Assembly (NCBI RefSeq): GCF_900129725.1
Contig: NZ_FQWQ01000001.1
Span: 2,666,001 to 2,730,000 of the forward strand
Source: Chryseolinea serpens
GTDB taxonomy: Bacteria; Bacteroidota; Bacteroidia; Cytophagales; Cyclobacteriaceae
Direction of reading: 5' to 3'
DNA: 64,000 bases
In this document: positions 8,291 to 16,403 of the stretch, one piece after another
Layout: the number at the start of each line of letters is the position of its first letter
Numbering within the stretch: position 1 is the first letter of the stretch
Made by a program: the position numbers and the translations under genes
Notes under the pieces: generated by a model
The model's input: only the letters and a program-made list of their open reading frames with translations
What the model was told of the DNA's origin: nothing
Database searches by the model: none

Positions 8291-9238
8291 GTGAAATCTT
8301 TCGTTTCCATTTGTTCTCTTGTTTTTTTGGTTATTTCAGGCTTCGCGCAATCCCTGGAGGCGTATGAGCAGCCGATACCGGGAACGGCCGTTAATTTCAA
8401 AATGGTGCCGATCCCGGCCGGATCTTTTTTGATGGGCTCCCCCTCCGGCGAAACGGGCCGCGACAATGACGAGGGGCCGCAAAAAACCGTCGAGCTCTCC
8501 GCTTTCTGGATGGCCGAACACGAAGTCACCTTCTCCGAGTGGGACGCTTTCTTTAAAAACATGGACGTTCCCCAAACCAAGCCCATCGCGGTAGACGCCA
8601 TCTCGCGGCCAACGGCCCAATACATCGACCTCACCTGGGGCATGGGGCGCGACGCCAAACAACCTTCCAACAGCATGAGCCAGGCCGCAGCCATCATGTA
8701 CTGCAAGTGGCTGTACAGCCAGACCGGCATCTTCTACCGGTTGCCCACCGAAGCCGAGTGGGAATATGCGTGCCGCGCAGGGACCACCACTGCCTATCCG
8801 TTTGGCGACGACGCCGGCGCGCTGAGGGACTATGCTTACTTCAAAGACAACAGCGGTGACAAGTATCACAAAGTGGCTCAACTGAAACCCAACGCCTGGG
8901 GTTTGTATGACATGCTGGGCAACCTCACGGAATGGACCCTGGATCAGTATGATGACAACTATAAAAAATTGGAAGACCAGGCCAAAGATCCTGTAAAGGG
9001 TCCCGGCGCACGCTATCCACGGGTAACGCGTGGTGGGTCTTACCTGGCGCCCGCAAAAGAATCGCGCTGCGCAAACCGCATTTCTTCCCTGGCCGAGTGG
9101 AACAAGCGCGATCCACAAGTACCGAAAAGCCGCTGGTGGCTCACGGACGGCAAATCCATCGGCTTCCGCGTGGTGCGTCCGGCGGTGGCCCCTTCGAAAG
9201 AAGCGATCGAAGAATTTTATGTCAGCTATTTAAAATGA
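8291..9238 (+). CDS. Formylglycine-generating-enzyme-like (SUMF1) exported protein
   Basis: 315 residues from GTG 8291; the frame also opens at a TTG 12 bases earlier, but the GTG gives a clean signal peptide (KSFVSICSLVFLVISGFAQS). The fold is FGE-sulfatase: MVPIPAGSFLMGS, MAEHEVTFSEWDAF, YRLPTEAEWEYACRAG, FGDDAG, LYDMLGNLTEW, VTRGGSY and GFRVVRP occur in family order. Of the cysteines expected in true FGEs, only the one in ESRCANR lies in the right region and no clear redox pair is visible, so sulfatase activation is not supported; many Bacteroidota members are non-enzymatic or of unknown role. It precedes an exported Gfo/Idh/MocA oxidoreductase by 58 bases and is probably co-transcribed. 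Confidence 0.82.
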   Translation: MKSFVSICSLVFLVISGFAQSLEAYEQPIPGTAVNFKMVPIPAGSFLMGSPSGETGRDNDEGPQKTVELSAFWMAEHEVTFSEWDAFFKNMDVPQTKPIAVDAISRPTAQYIDLTWGMGRDAKQPSNSMSQAAAIMYCKWLYSQTGIFYRLPTEAEWEYACRAGTTTAYPFGDDAGALRDYAYFKDNSGDKYHKVAQLKPNAWGLYDMLGNLTEWTLDQYDDNYKKLEDQAKDPVKGPGARYPRVTRGGSYLAPAKESRCANRISSLAEWNKRDPQVPKSRWWLTDGKSIGFRVVRPAVAPSKEAIEEFYVSYLK

Positions 9239-9296
9239 CACGGAATGAATTGTAAATTCCCTGACGCAGGGAGATATCCTAAATATTAAAACCAAC

Positions 9297-10640
9297 ATGC
9301 CTATGAAATCCATCGATGAATCCGCAAAAACCTCGCGCAGGGATTTTGTGAAACAGTCCACGCTTCTCGCCGGCGGTTTGCTGGCCGCTCCCCTCATGTC
9401 GAAAGCCGGATATTTTCATTCCGTTGACGATACCATCAAGATTGCCCTCGTCGGCTGCGGTGGCCGTGGCACCGGTGCCGCCATGCAGGCATTGCTCACC
9501 AAACAAAACGTGAAACTCGTGGCGATGGCCGACGCCTTCCGCGACCGCCTCGACGATTGCTACAAATTGCTTTCCGATCCCAACAATGAAGAGGGCAACG
9601 TGAGCGCTAAAGTGAGCGTACCGGAGGATGCAAAGTTTGTCGGCTTTGATGCGTATACCAAAGCGATCGCCCTGGCCGATGTGGTGATCCTGACCACGCC
9701 ACCCGGTTTCCGCCCCATCCATTTTGCGGAAGCGATTCGCGCAGGCAAGCACGTGTTCATGGAAAAACCTATAGCCACAGATCCCGCAGGTGTGAAGTCG
9801 GTGATTGAAACCGCGCTACTTGCCAAAGCAAAAAAATTGAACGTCGTGGTAGGACTGCAACGTCACTATCAGAACTCGTATCGTGAATTATATAAACGCG
9901 TGAAGGACGGCGCGATCGGCGAGATCACTTCCGGCCAGGTGTGGTGGAACAACGACGGCGTGTGGGTGAAGATGCGCGAGCCTTCCCAAACCGAAATGGA
10001 ATACCAGATGCGCAACTGGTATTACTTCAATTGGCTCTGCGGCGATCACATCAATGAACAACACATCCACAACATCGACGTGATGAACTGGTTCAAAGGA
10101 GCCTATCCGGTAAAAGCCCAGGGCATGGGCGGACGCCAGGTTCGCACAGGCAAAGAGTATGGCGAAATTTATGATCACCATTTTGTTGAATTCCACTATG
10201 CGGATGGCACCATCCTGAACAGCCAATGCCGTCACCAAAAAGGAACCTACGCCATCGTAGACGAAATGCTGGTGGGTACAAAAGGCGTAGTGAAATGCGG
10301 CGACGCACAGATCATCAAGAAGGGAAAAGTGTCCTACCAATACGACAAAAAACTGGAGAACAATCCCTATCAAACCGAACACGACGAACTCTTTGCGGCC
10401 ATCGCCAAGGGAGAATTCAAATTTGAGGATGCCGACCGCGTAGCCAGGTCCACCATGACGTCCATCCTGGGCCGGATGGCAACCTATTCCGGCGAGGTAG
10501 TAGAGTGGGATAAGGCCCTCAACTCGGGCATCAGCATCATGCCGACCCGTTTTGCATGGGATGCCACACCGCCCACCTTACCGGACGCCAATGGCTTCTA
10601 CCCTATTGCCACCCCGGGCACCACGAAGTTCTTTTCGTAG
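9297..10640 (+). CDS. Exported Gfo/Idh/MocA family oxidoreductase
   Basis: 447 residues. Residues 1-35 look like a twin-arginine signal (SRRDFVKQSTLLAGGLLAAP), implying export with bound cofactor. A Rossmann site follows: IALVGCGGRGTGAA. The family EKP motif is present (HVFMEKPIA), and the catalytic region includes HNIDVMNWFKGA and the QCRHQ segment. NAD(P)-dependent oxidation or hydrolysis of a sugar or glycoside is the family role; the substrate is unknown. The C-terminal part is typical of the exported Bacteroidota/Planctomycete group. It follows the FGE-like gene; together with the Hyi-like protein nearby this suggests a sugar-modifying role (inference). Confidence 0.87.
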   Translation: MPMKSIDESAKTSRRDFVKQSTLLAGGLLAAPLMSKAGYFHSVDDTIKIALVGCGGRGTGAAMQALLTKQNVKLVAMADAFRDRLDDCYKLLSDPNNEEGNVSAKVSVPEDAKFVGFDAYTKAIALADVVILTTPPGFRPIHFAEAIRAGKHVFMEKPIATDPAGVKSVIETALLAKAKKLNVVVGLQRHYQNSYRELYKRVKDGAIGEITSGQVWWNNDGVWVKMREPSQTEMEYQMRNWYYFNWLCGDHINEQHIHNIDVMNWFKGAYPVKAQGMGGRQVRTGKEYGEIYDHHFVEFHYADGTILNSQCRHQKGTYAIVDEMLVGTKGVVKCGDAQIIKKGKVSYQYDKKLENNPYQTEHDELFAAIAKGEFKFEDADRVARSTMTSILGRMATYSGEVVEWDKALNSGISIMPTRFAWDATPPTLPDANGFYPIATPGTTKFFS

Positions 10641-10761
10641 TCCTAAGGCCCTGTGTGTCGTTGCGGTCCATCCCAGGCCCGCAACGACACGCGAAGGCCC
10701 CCATTGTTTTGCATCTTTCTGAAACTTTCTGATCTTTCGCGGAAGTTTTGACACGTACCGC

Positions 10762-11514
10762 TTGAAAATCATCCGTTCTATCCTGCTTGGGCTCTATGCC
10801 TTTTGGGTATTCCTCGTGTTTACTTCTTCCATGCTCTTTTTCCTGCCGGGATTGGTTTTGCCGTTTCTGTTTGGAAGAAAAGTCAGCTGGATCGGCTACT
10901 CGTTCCTGTGGATCTGGTCGTGGGTGTTCAGCATGCTCACGTTCATCCGCTATGATTTTTATGGCCAGGAAAATTTCCGGAAGGGACAAGCCTATATCTA
11001 TGTAAGCAATCACACCTCGTTCCTCGATCTTCCCGGCATCCGCATGATCATTCCGGGCGAGTTTCGCCCGCTGGCAAAAAAAGAGCTGCTAAAGATCCCC
11101 GTGTTTGGCTGGATCGCGCGCGGCGCCACGGTCATTGTCGACCGCTCGAGTGGTGAGAGTCGCAAGCGGAGCATGGATAAATTGAAACGCATCTTGCTCG
11201 ATGGTGTCTCCATCCTCTTGTTTGCCGAAGGCACCCAGAACCGGACCAAAGAACTTCTTCAACCCTTCAAAGAAGGCGCTTTTCGCATTGCCATCGACAC
11301 ACAGCAACCTATTCTGCCCATGGTGGTGGTCGGTGCGGGTCCACTCATGCCGCCCGGCACCATCCGCATGAAACCCGGACGCATCCGCATCTATGTGGCT
11401 CCTGAAATTAAAACCGAGGGATTGACCAGTAATGACCTTCCGGCCTTGCGCCAACAAACTTTCGATGTGATGAAGGCCATGATCGAGAGATCATTGGCGG
11501 AGAAAAAATCATAG
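10762..11514 (+). CDS. plsC: 1-acyl-sn-glycerol-3-phosphate acyltransferase (PlsC family)
   Basis: 250 residues from TTG 10762. Acylates lysophosphatidic acid to phosphatidic acid at the inner membrane. Two N-terminal hydrophobic segments (LLGLYAFWVFLVFTSSMLFF and the next block) anchor it. The acyltransferase motifs are present in order: NHTSFLDLPG (HX4D), the FRPLAKKELLKIPVFGW strand, EGTQNRTKELLQPFKEG (substrate Glu-Gly-Thr motif) and PILPMVVVG. Length is typical. The start is uncertain because no ATG lies nearby upstream; TTG gives the full first membrane segment. A 16-bp perfect palindrome (11521-11536) follows the stop. Confidence 0.88.
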   Translation: MKIIRSILLGLYAFWVFLVFTSSMLFFLPGLVLPFLFGRKVSWIGYSFLWIWSWVFSMLTFIRYDFYGQENFRKGQAYIYVSNHTSFLDLPGIRMIIPGEFRPLAKKELLKIPVFGWIARGATVIVDRSSGESRKRSMDKLKRILLDGVSILLFAEGTQNRTKELLQPFKEGAFRIAIDTQQPILPMVVVGAGPLMPPGTIRMKPGRIRIYVAPEIKTEGLTSNDLPALRQQTFDVMKAMIERSLAEKKS

Positions 11515-11520
11515 AATCAC

Positions 11521-11536
11521 CGGGAAGGCCTTCCCG
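11521..11536. repeat. 16-bp perfect palindrome after plsC
   Basis: CGGGAAGGCCTTCCCG. It begins 6 bases after the plsC stop; as RNA it could fold as 6-bp arms with a GGCC loop. No T-run follows, so terminator activity is uncertain. Confidence 0.5.
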
Positions 11537-11619
11537 TATGAAAAAAAGGCCTTACCCGGATAACTCTAACCCATCTTTATCATTCGCCTTTCGGCGGATG
11601 ACTTTATATTTTAACCGCC

Positions 11620-11644
11620 CATGTTGGTGTTCTTCACCAACATG
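11620..11644. repeat. TGTTGGTG hairpin repeat, copy A
   Basis: Perfect 10-bp arms CATGTTGGTG and CACCAACATG with loop TTCTT. The sequence TCAGCTTC follows, as it does after the related copy B at 30325. See the cluster at 30325-30565 for other members. Confidence 0.75.
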
Positions 11645-11705
11645 TCAGCTTCCGCCCGCCTTATTCACACAACGCTACATGCGGGACAGTTTTGATTATT
11701 TATCA

Positions 11706-11744
11706 GAATCTGTACACCGAGTCAACGACTCAGCATACAGATTC
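11706..11744. repeat. Two-step palindrome downstream of the haloperoxidase gene
   Basis: Outer arms GAATCTGT (11706-11713) and ACAGATTC (11737-11744), two 5-base spacers, and inner arms GAGTC (11719-11723) and GACTC (11727-11731) around AAC. Symmetry is exact in spacing. It lies 14 bases beyond the minus-strand stop at 11758; it could be a 3' RNA structure or a protein-binding site. Confidence 0.75.
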
Positions 11745-11757
11745 GCCACTATTAAAA

Positions 11758-13311
11758 TCAATCCGCGCCGTCGACACTTGCAAAATGGTCAACCAGGAAA
11801 TTGCCGACCGATTTTCCTAAGGCAAGACCGCCGGTGCAATCCGAGCGATAGTGAATACCGGCATACAAGCGCGACATGGAAGCCTCGTTGGCATACGCTT
11901 CGAAGTCGCCGGCATGATCCGGGAATAAGTAGGACAATATTGCCGCACCCGAAGCGGAGAACGTAGAGTGACCCGATACATAGGCGGGGAAATTCGGCAC
12001 CCCGGTTCCGGTCTTAATGGAATTATCAAGCTGGCAGGGGCGTGCGTTGAAATAGAAAAATTTCGTATCCCAACAAGCAACAGCTGCATTGTGCATCGTC
12101 ATGTTCAATAAGGCAAAGGCACGGGCAGCGCGCACTTCGCTGAAATTCGCATCGCGTATGTGTTCCGCAGCAATGTCATTCCAGTGTCCGGCAGGTGTGT
12201 AGGTTCCCACACCATCGGCCCATTTATGTACGATAGCGAGGCGTTCGCGTGTCAGGTTATTGGAGTACCATTTTACTTCTTCTACTTCGCCATTCATTTC
12301 CGTGCTGTAGGCAACCGGAGGAGGTCCGGGACGCAGCGCGGCGATATCGTCATACGTCATTTTGAATGGCGTCACTTTATAGAAGAATGGAAGCATAGGC
12401 GGGCGTGGAGGAGTTTCCAGGCTAAGCCAGGCCACGTCGCCACGGCTTGTCGCATTTGCTTTCAGGCCTTCCCAAAGTGCCTTGTTGCCACCGGCGGTTT
12501 TCATACCGTCGTTTGCTGCGCGTGCTTTGAAAAGTTCGGCCACGGATTTGCCCAGTGCCAGTCCGGCGGCAATATCACTCGAGGTTGCTTTGCCTGACCA
12601 CAAGGCGGCATTGCGTTGTTCACCGGCTTTCAAGGTGATCTCTTCTACGGCAGCAGGGAAAAGCACTTTCAACATTTCCGCAGCAGCGCCCGACATCACA
12701 GCGTCTTCCGAAGGATAGGCCGGCATATCGGTTTGCGGCACCAGTGCTGTTACGCCACTGTCCGTTTTATAGGGTGCGGGGCGGTTGTAAAGATATTTAT
12801 AATACCACGCTGCCTTTAATGCATCGTAGATCGTTGCGCTCACATACGCATAGGAACGCGATGCATAGGGAGGGTTGGAGAACGGATACTGGGGATTGGC
12901 AAAAGGATTCTCGGCATCGGGCACGGGATATGATCCATCCGCATTTGGCGAGGGGGGAAGATTATACCGGGCAACCAGTTCACGGAAGATCTGATCCCAG
13001 CGCAGCACACCACCACCACTCCAATAGTCGATGGCGTTGCGTTGGTTTTGGTTGAGCTTGCTTTGAATATCTTTTAATGAGGCCAGCTCGGCTTTGTAGG
13101 CGTCGGATGTTACGTCGGTGGGCGCGGCTACAGCAATTTGCGAGGGGCTGGTCATCAGCACCATCGACCATGTGCCGGCATCGGCATCGTTGTCCGCCGG
13201 TTTCAGGGGCGTAAGTTGTTCGCTAAGCGTGATGCTTTTATCGCAGCTGGTCACAAACACCAGGCAGGCTATGGCTGCCAGGATGATTCTTGTATGAAAT
13301 TTAGTTCTCAT
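11758..13311 (-). CDS. Vanadium-dependent haloperoxidase / PAP2-family lipoprotein
   Basis: 517 residues. A lipoprotein signal ends VTSC (Cys about residue 23). The full vanadate/phosphate-binding signature of the vanadium haloperoxidase and PAP2 phosphatase superfamily is present in order: K-x6-RP (KFFYFNARP), a GH motif (YVSGHSTFSASG) and SR-x5-H-x3-D (SRLYAGIHYRSD). So the catalytic His and vanadate ligands are intact. Halide oxidation or phosphatase activity cannot be separated by sequence alone. Its start overlaps the last 11 bases of an outer-membrane barrel gene, so the two are translationally coupled. Homologous proteins in Bacteroidota are usually annotated 'vanadium-dependent haloperoxidase'; physiological substrate unknown. 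Confidence 0.87.
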   Translation of the reverse strand: MRTKFHTRIILAAIACLVFVTSCDKSITLSEQLTPLKPADNDADAGTWSMVLMTSPSQIAVAAPTDVTSDAYKAELASLKDIQSKLNQNQRNAIDYWSGGGVLRWDQIFRELVARYNLPPSPNADGSYPVPDAENPFANPQYPFSNPPYASRSYAYVSATIYDALKAAWYYKYLYNRPAPYKTDSGVTALVPQTDMPAYPSEDAVMSGAAAEMLKVLFPAAVEEITLKAGEQRNAALWSGKATSSDIAAGLALGKSVAELFKARAANDGMKTAGGNKALWEGLKANATSRGDVAWLSLETPPRPPMLPFFYKVTPFKMTYDDIAALRPGPPPVAYSTEMNGEVEEVKWYSNNLTRERLAIVHKWADGVGTYTPAGHWNDIAAEHIRDANFSEVRAARAFALLNMTMHNAAVACWDTKFFYFNARPCQLDNSIKTGTGVPNFPAYVSGHSTFSASGAAILSYLFPDHAGDFEAYANEASMSRLYAGIHYRSDCTGGLALGKSVGNFLVDHFASVDGAD

Positions 13312-14242
13312 ATACGTCGGAAGTAGTCTCGTTTTTCTTGAAGATGAAAGTGTACATCAGGCCGCCCATCAGCGTAGTGGACTGACCAACATTGCGGCCG
13401 TCCAGCGTGTAGCTCACCGCACCTCTCACGGCGAGGCCGCGGGGTTGAGGCAGGTAATACATGATGAGGGCTCCACCCTTGGTGTAGTTCATACGATTGG
13501 AAACAAAGGGCATATCCTGGCGGCGAATGTCGACACCACCCAAAGTGTTTTGCCGCATGAAATCGAGTTGTGCCTGCAAGCCATGCGCACGATACCCGAT
13601 GCTGACGCTGTAATCGAACACGTTCGGCATCTTCACTTCATCGGTGTTGTATAACTTACCATCGTCGTAATAGGACGGACGATCCAATGTCACGTTTGAA
13701 CGGAGCGTGTAGGCGCCGGAAGCATTGATAAACCATCCTTTCGAGAGCGCAAAATAGCCGGTGAGTCTTGCCGATCCGGTGGTGCTGGCCAAGCCAAGCG
13801 ACAACGGCAGGAAGTCGGGCGTATAATCTGTCAACGGTGTGGAGAAAGCACCTACGCCGAAGAAACGGAGGGTGAATTTCTCCGTCTTGTGCGAGAAGAA
13901 ATTATACTTCAACGCCACCGTGATGTCCTGGATGCCTTCCATGGAATGAAGTGTGCCCATGCTGGCTTTGGTCTTCACATAAGGCAACATGGCGATCACA
14001 TTCAATTTGTCCGTGATGCCATAGGTGCCCATCCACATTAAGCTTTGTGTGGTGATGGTGCCGATGTTCCCGTTTTCGCGCTTCAATGTCCCTTCCCAAT
14101 ACTTGGTCCACTGATCGTGGGTGTAGAGAAGGCCCGTACACAATGTCTTCTTTGGCATCATAAACCCATCGTTTATCGTCTGCGCCTGCAGGTGAAGGCA
14201 CCCCAGGCACGACAATAGTAAAATTGTAAAGATTCTCTTCAT
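13301..14242 (-). CDS. Outer-membrane beta-barrel protein coupled to the haloperoxidase
   Basis: 313 residues with a signal peptide (1-20, ending LHLQAQ). The mature part has alternating aromatic and polar strands, tyrosine-rich turns and ends in an aromatic (MYTFIF) region near the C-terminus followed by a short charged tail, as in outer-membrane barrels. Phrases such as YGITDKLNVIAMLPYVKTKAS and LKYNFFSH resemble the MetA-pathway/transporter-type barrels (about 12-14 strands by length). Its stop overlaps the start of the haloperoxidase gene by 11 bases, suggesting one operon and a shared job, perhaps moving substrate or product across the outer membrane (inference). Confidence 0.72.
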   Translation of the reverse strand: MKRIFTILLLSCLGCLHLQAQTINDGFMMPKKTLCTGLLYTHDQWTKYWEGTLKRENGNIGTITTQSLMWMGTYGITDKLNVIAMLPYVKTKASMGTLHSMEGIQDITVALKYNFFSHKTEKFTLRFFGVGAFSTPLTDYTPDFLPLSLGLASTTGSARLTGYFALSKGWFINASGAYTLRSNVTLDRPSYYDDGKLYNTDEVKMPNVFDYSVSIGYRAHGLQAQLDFMRQNTLGGVDIRRQDMPFVSNRMNYTKGGALIMYYLPQPRGLAVRGAVSYTLDGRNVGQSTTLMGGLMYTFIFKKNETTSDVYEN

Positions 14243-14452
14243 ATATGACTTGGTTTGGTTAGTTACACTTCATTCGTCACAATGTCCGTTCGCCGCGACC
14301 TTGTGTTTGCCCATGCGAAAATAAATTTCACATGTTGCTCATGAAGACCAGGCAAAGCACGCTTACCGGTTTTCACATTTGACTAAAAAAATAAAAGATG
14401 GAAATGACGCTTGTCTGCGACGACAAGGGAGTCTGATCGCACAATTTGCGAC

Positions 14453-14992
14453 TCAGGCTTTGGGTGGGTGTTTTACGAGGGAAACGACCGAATGATGATA
14501 CGCGTGCTCGATGGCAAAGAAAGAAAGTGAATTCTCCCATCCACCGGTCGCCGATTCTATTTTGATGACACTGCTGATGTAGTCCTTGATAAAATTTTGG
14601 ATCACCTTACCGGAAGATTTCGCGTCGACGGGTTTGTCGGTAAAGGTCTTCACATAGTCCGCCAGGGCCTGTTTGATGCGTTTGCTCTGGTTGTCCTTGT
14701 AACAGACGATGTACAACGTGTCCTCGTGCAGGCGTTGTTTTACCAGGCGGTAGTATTCGCCGTTGTGTTCCAACTCGCCATCTACACGTTCAAATTGGTC
14801 ATCGCTGGAAGCATACGGGAGGGCCAGGGGCACTTTGATGGTTACGGTCTCCTGTTCGCCATAATCGTTGGCGTCAAACCGCTGCATCAGGTCCTGGGAG
14901 TTCTTGTAATGTAATCCCATGAAGACGCCATAGTATCCCAGCACATTCATGAGCAGGAGCAGGGAGAGTACTATAGAAAGGATCTTTCTCAT
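14453..14992 (-). CDS. Membrane-anchored protein of unknown function
   Basis: 179 residues. A single N-terminal hydrophobic segment (residues 4-28) could be a signal anchor or uncleaved signal; the following 150 residues are soluble and mixed in charge, with no cysteine pair or recognisable enzyme motif. A histidine cluster lies near the end (EHAYHHSVVSLVKHPP). It lies 210 bases upstream of the barrel-haloperoxidase pair on the same strand, and short inverted repeats occur just past its stop, so it may be a separate transcript. I do not recognise the family. Confidence 0.6.
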   Translation of the reverse strand: MRKILSIVLSLLLLMNVLGYYGVFMGLHYKNSQDLMQRFDANDYGEQETVTIKVPLALPYASSDDQFERVDGELEHNGEYYRLVKQRLHEDTLYIVCYKDNQSKRIKQALADYVKTFTDKPVDAKSSGKVIQNFIKDYISSVIKIESATGGWENSLSFFAIEHAYHHSVVSLVKHPPKA

Positions 14993-15123
14993 TCGGGCTT
15001 CAGGACTACAATAGTTAGAAAAATTACTGAAAATAGCAAACGATTACGTCCTGATCAGAGGGAACTCCGAGGGGTGAGTGGTCTGCTCACCCATGGATCG
15101 GCGGATACTATCAGTTGTTAGCC

Positions 15124-15753
15124 TTAAAGCGGCACGTACACCACTTTCTTCGTCTCAAAAAACTCCTCTTTAAAATAGTCGGGTAGCTCAAAAAGCTGGT
15201 AGGACCTGTGCAGTTCCCCCAACTCCTCTTCCAGGTCGCCGCCTTTTAAATAGAGGATGCCATTGTAGAGATCATGGACCGATTGCTTCTTCACTTTTTT
15301 ATTGATCCAGCCATAAAACTCCTTCAGTCGCGTGACGGCTCGGCTCACAATAAAATCGTATTCGCCCTTGATCTGTTCGGCGCGGATCTGTTCCGCTTTC
15401 ACGTTTTTCAGTCCCAACCCTTCCGCCACGGCGTTCACGACAGTGATCTTCTTACCAATGGAGTCCACCAAATGAAACTGCGTCTCCGGGAAAAGGATGG
15501 CCAGTGGTATGCCGGGAAAGCCTCCCCCGGTACCCACATCCAGCACGGAAGCGCCAGGTTTAAAGGTGTTCACCTTGGCAATGCCCAACGAGTGGAGCAC
15601 GTGGTTGACGTACAGGTTGTCGATGTCCTTGCGGGAGACGACGTTGATCTTCTCGTTCCATTCCTGGTAGAGCGGGAATAGCTTAGTGAACTGTGTTTTT
15701 TGTTTTTCCGTGAGGTCTGGAAAATACTGAAATATAATGTCGGCGGATGGCAA
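15124..15753 (-). CDS. rsmG: 16S rRNA m7G527 methyltransferase RsmG
   Basis: 209 residues, normal for the family. Methylates N7 of G527 in 16S rRNA using SAM; loss gives low-level streptomycin resistance in other bacteria. The SAM site VLDVGTGGGFPGIPLAILFP followed by FHLVDSIGKK, and SRAVTRLKEF later, are diagnostic. It begins 41 bases after the ECF sigma factor stop on the same strand, so it probably belongs to the glycosyltransferase-sigma factor transcript. It is unlinked to mnmG (gidA), its partner in many other bacteria. Confidence 0.93.
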   Translation of the reverse strand: MPSADIIFQYFPDLTEKQKTQFTKLFPLYQEWNEKINVVSRKDIDNLYVNHVLHSLGIAKVNTFKPGASVLDVGTGGGFPGIPLAILFPETQFHLVDSIGKKITVVNAVAEGLGLKNVKAEQIRAEQIKGEYDFIVSRAVTRLKEFYGWINKKVKKQSVHDLYNGILYLKGGDLEEELGELHRSYQLFELPDYFKEEFFETKKVVYVPL

Positions 15754-15794
15754 GATGAGGTTGCTTGATATATTCCCGCGTTGGCGGTACGTGG

Positions 15795-16403
15795 TTAGAT
15801 ATGGTCCCGTTTGTTCTTCACCATGTCGAACATCAACTCGCGCGCACGGTGAAGCTGGGCCTTCACGGTACCTAGCGGGGCGTCCAGTTCTTCGGCGATC
15901 TCTTCGTAGGACAATTCGTGGAAATAGCGGAGCCGCACCAGCTTTTGGTATTTGCCGGGGAGCTTGTCCACGAAAATCTGGATCAGCTCGGCTTTCTGGG
16001 CCTTGATGGCCTCCTCTTGCGGGTCCAGGTTTTCGTCTTCCACGTCGATGGAAACGGACTGGCCGTCATCGTCGGTGAAGGTATTTTCGATGCTGAGCGT
16101 GTTCAGCTTTTTCTTGCGGATGAAGTCGATGGTGTTGTTGGTGGCAATGCGGAACAGCCACGTGCTGAACGTGAAATCCTTCTTGAAGCGGTGCAGGCTG
16201 CGAAACGACTTGGCAAACGACTCGATGGTAAGGTCTTCGGCGTCGTCGACGTTGCGCACCATTTTCAGGATCATGTGGTACACAGGGCGTTTGTAGCGTT
16301 GCAACAATTTAGCGTAGGCTTTATCGTCACCCCCCACCGCCATGTCAATCAGCTTGAAATCCTCGAGTGCCTTAGATGAAAACCTATTTTCTAATTCTTC
16401 CAT
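15795..16403 (-). CDS. ECF-type RNA polymerase sigma factor
   Basis: 202 residues from ATG 16403. The frame extends 73 codons further upstream, but that part lies inside the glycosyltransferase gene and is not protein-like. Region 2 (YKRPVYHMILKMVRNVDDAE to STWLFRIATNNTIDFIRKKK) and region 4 (LPGKYQKLVRLRYFHELSYE, then APLGTVKAQLHRAREL helix-turn-helix) are complete. It directs RNA polymerase to a specific promoter set. No anti-sigma factor follows; the next gene is rsmG. The start codon overlaps the end of the upstream glycosyltransferase by 13 bases. Similar ECF genes in this position are conserved in several Cytophagales as housekeeping 'sigma-70 family' genes (from memory). Confidence 0.88.
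   Translation of the reverse strand: MEELENRFSSKALEDFKLIDMAVGGDDKAYAKLLQRYKRPVYHMILKMVRNVDDAEDLTIESFAKSFRSLHRFKKDFTFSTWLFRIATNNTIDFIRKKKLNTLSIENTFTDDDGQSVSIDVEDENLDPQEEAIKAQKAELIQIFVDKLPGKYQKLVRLRYFHELSYEEIAEELDAPLGTVKAQLHRARELMFDMVKNKRDHI

Noticed and set aside
15072-15092. GGGTGAG/CTCACCC stem as rsmG terminator
   Set aside because: Seven-bp stem with seven-base loop but no U-run on the exit side and 32 bases past the stop; too weak to list as a feature.
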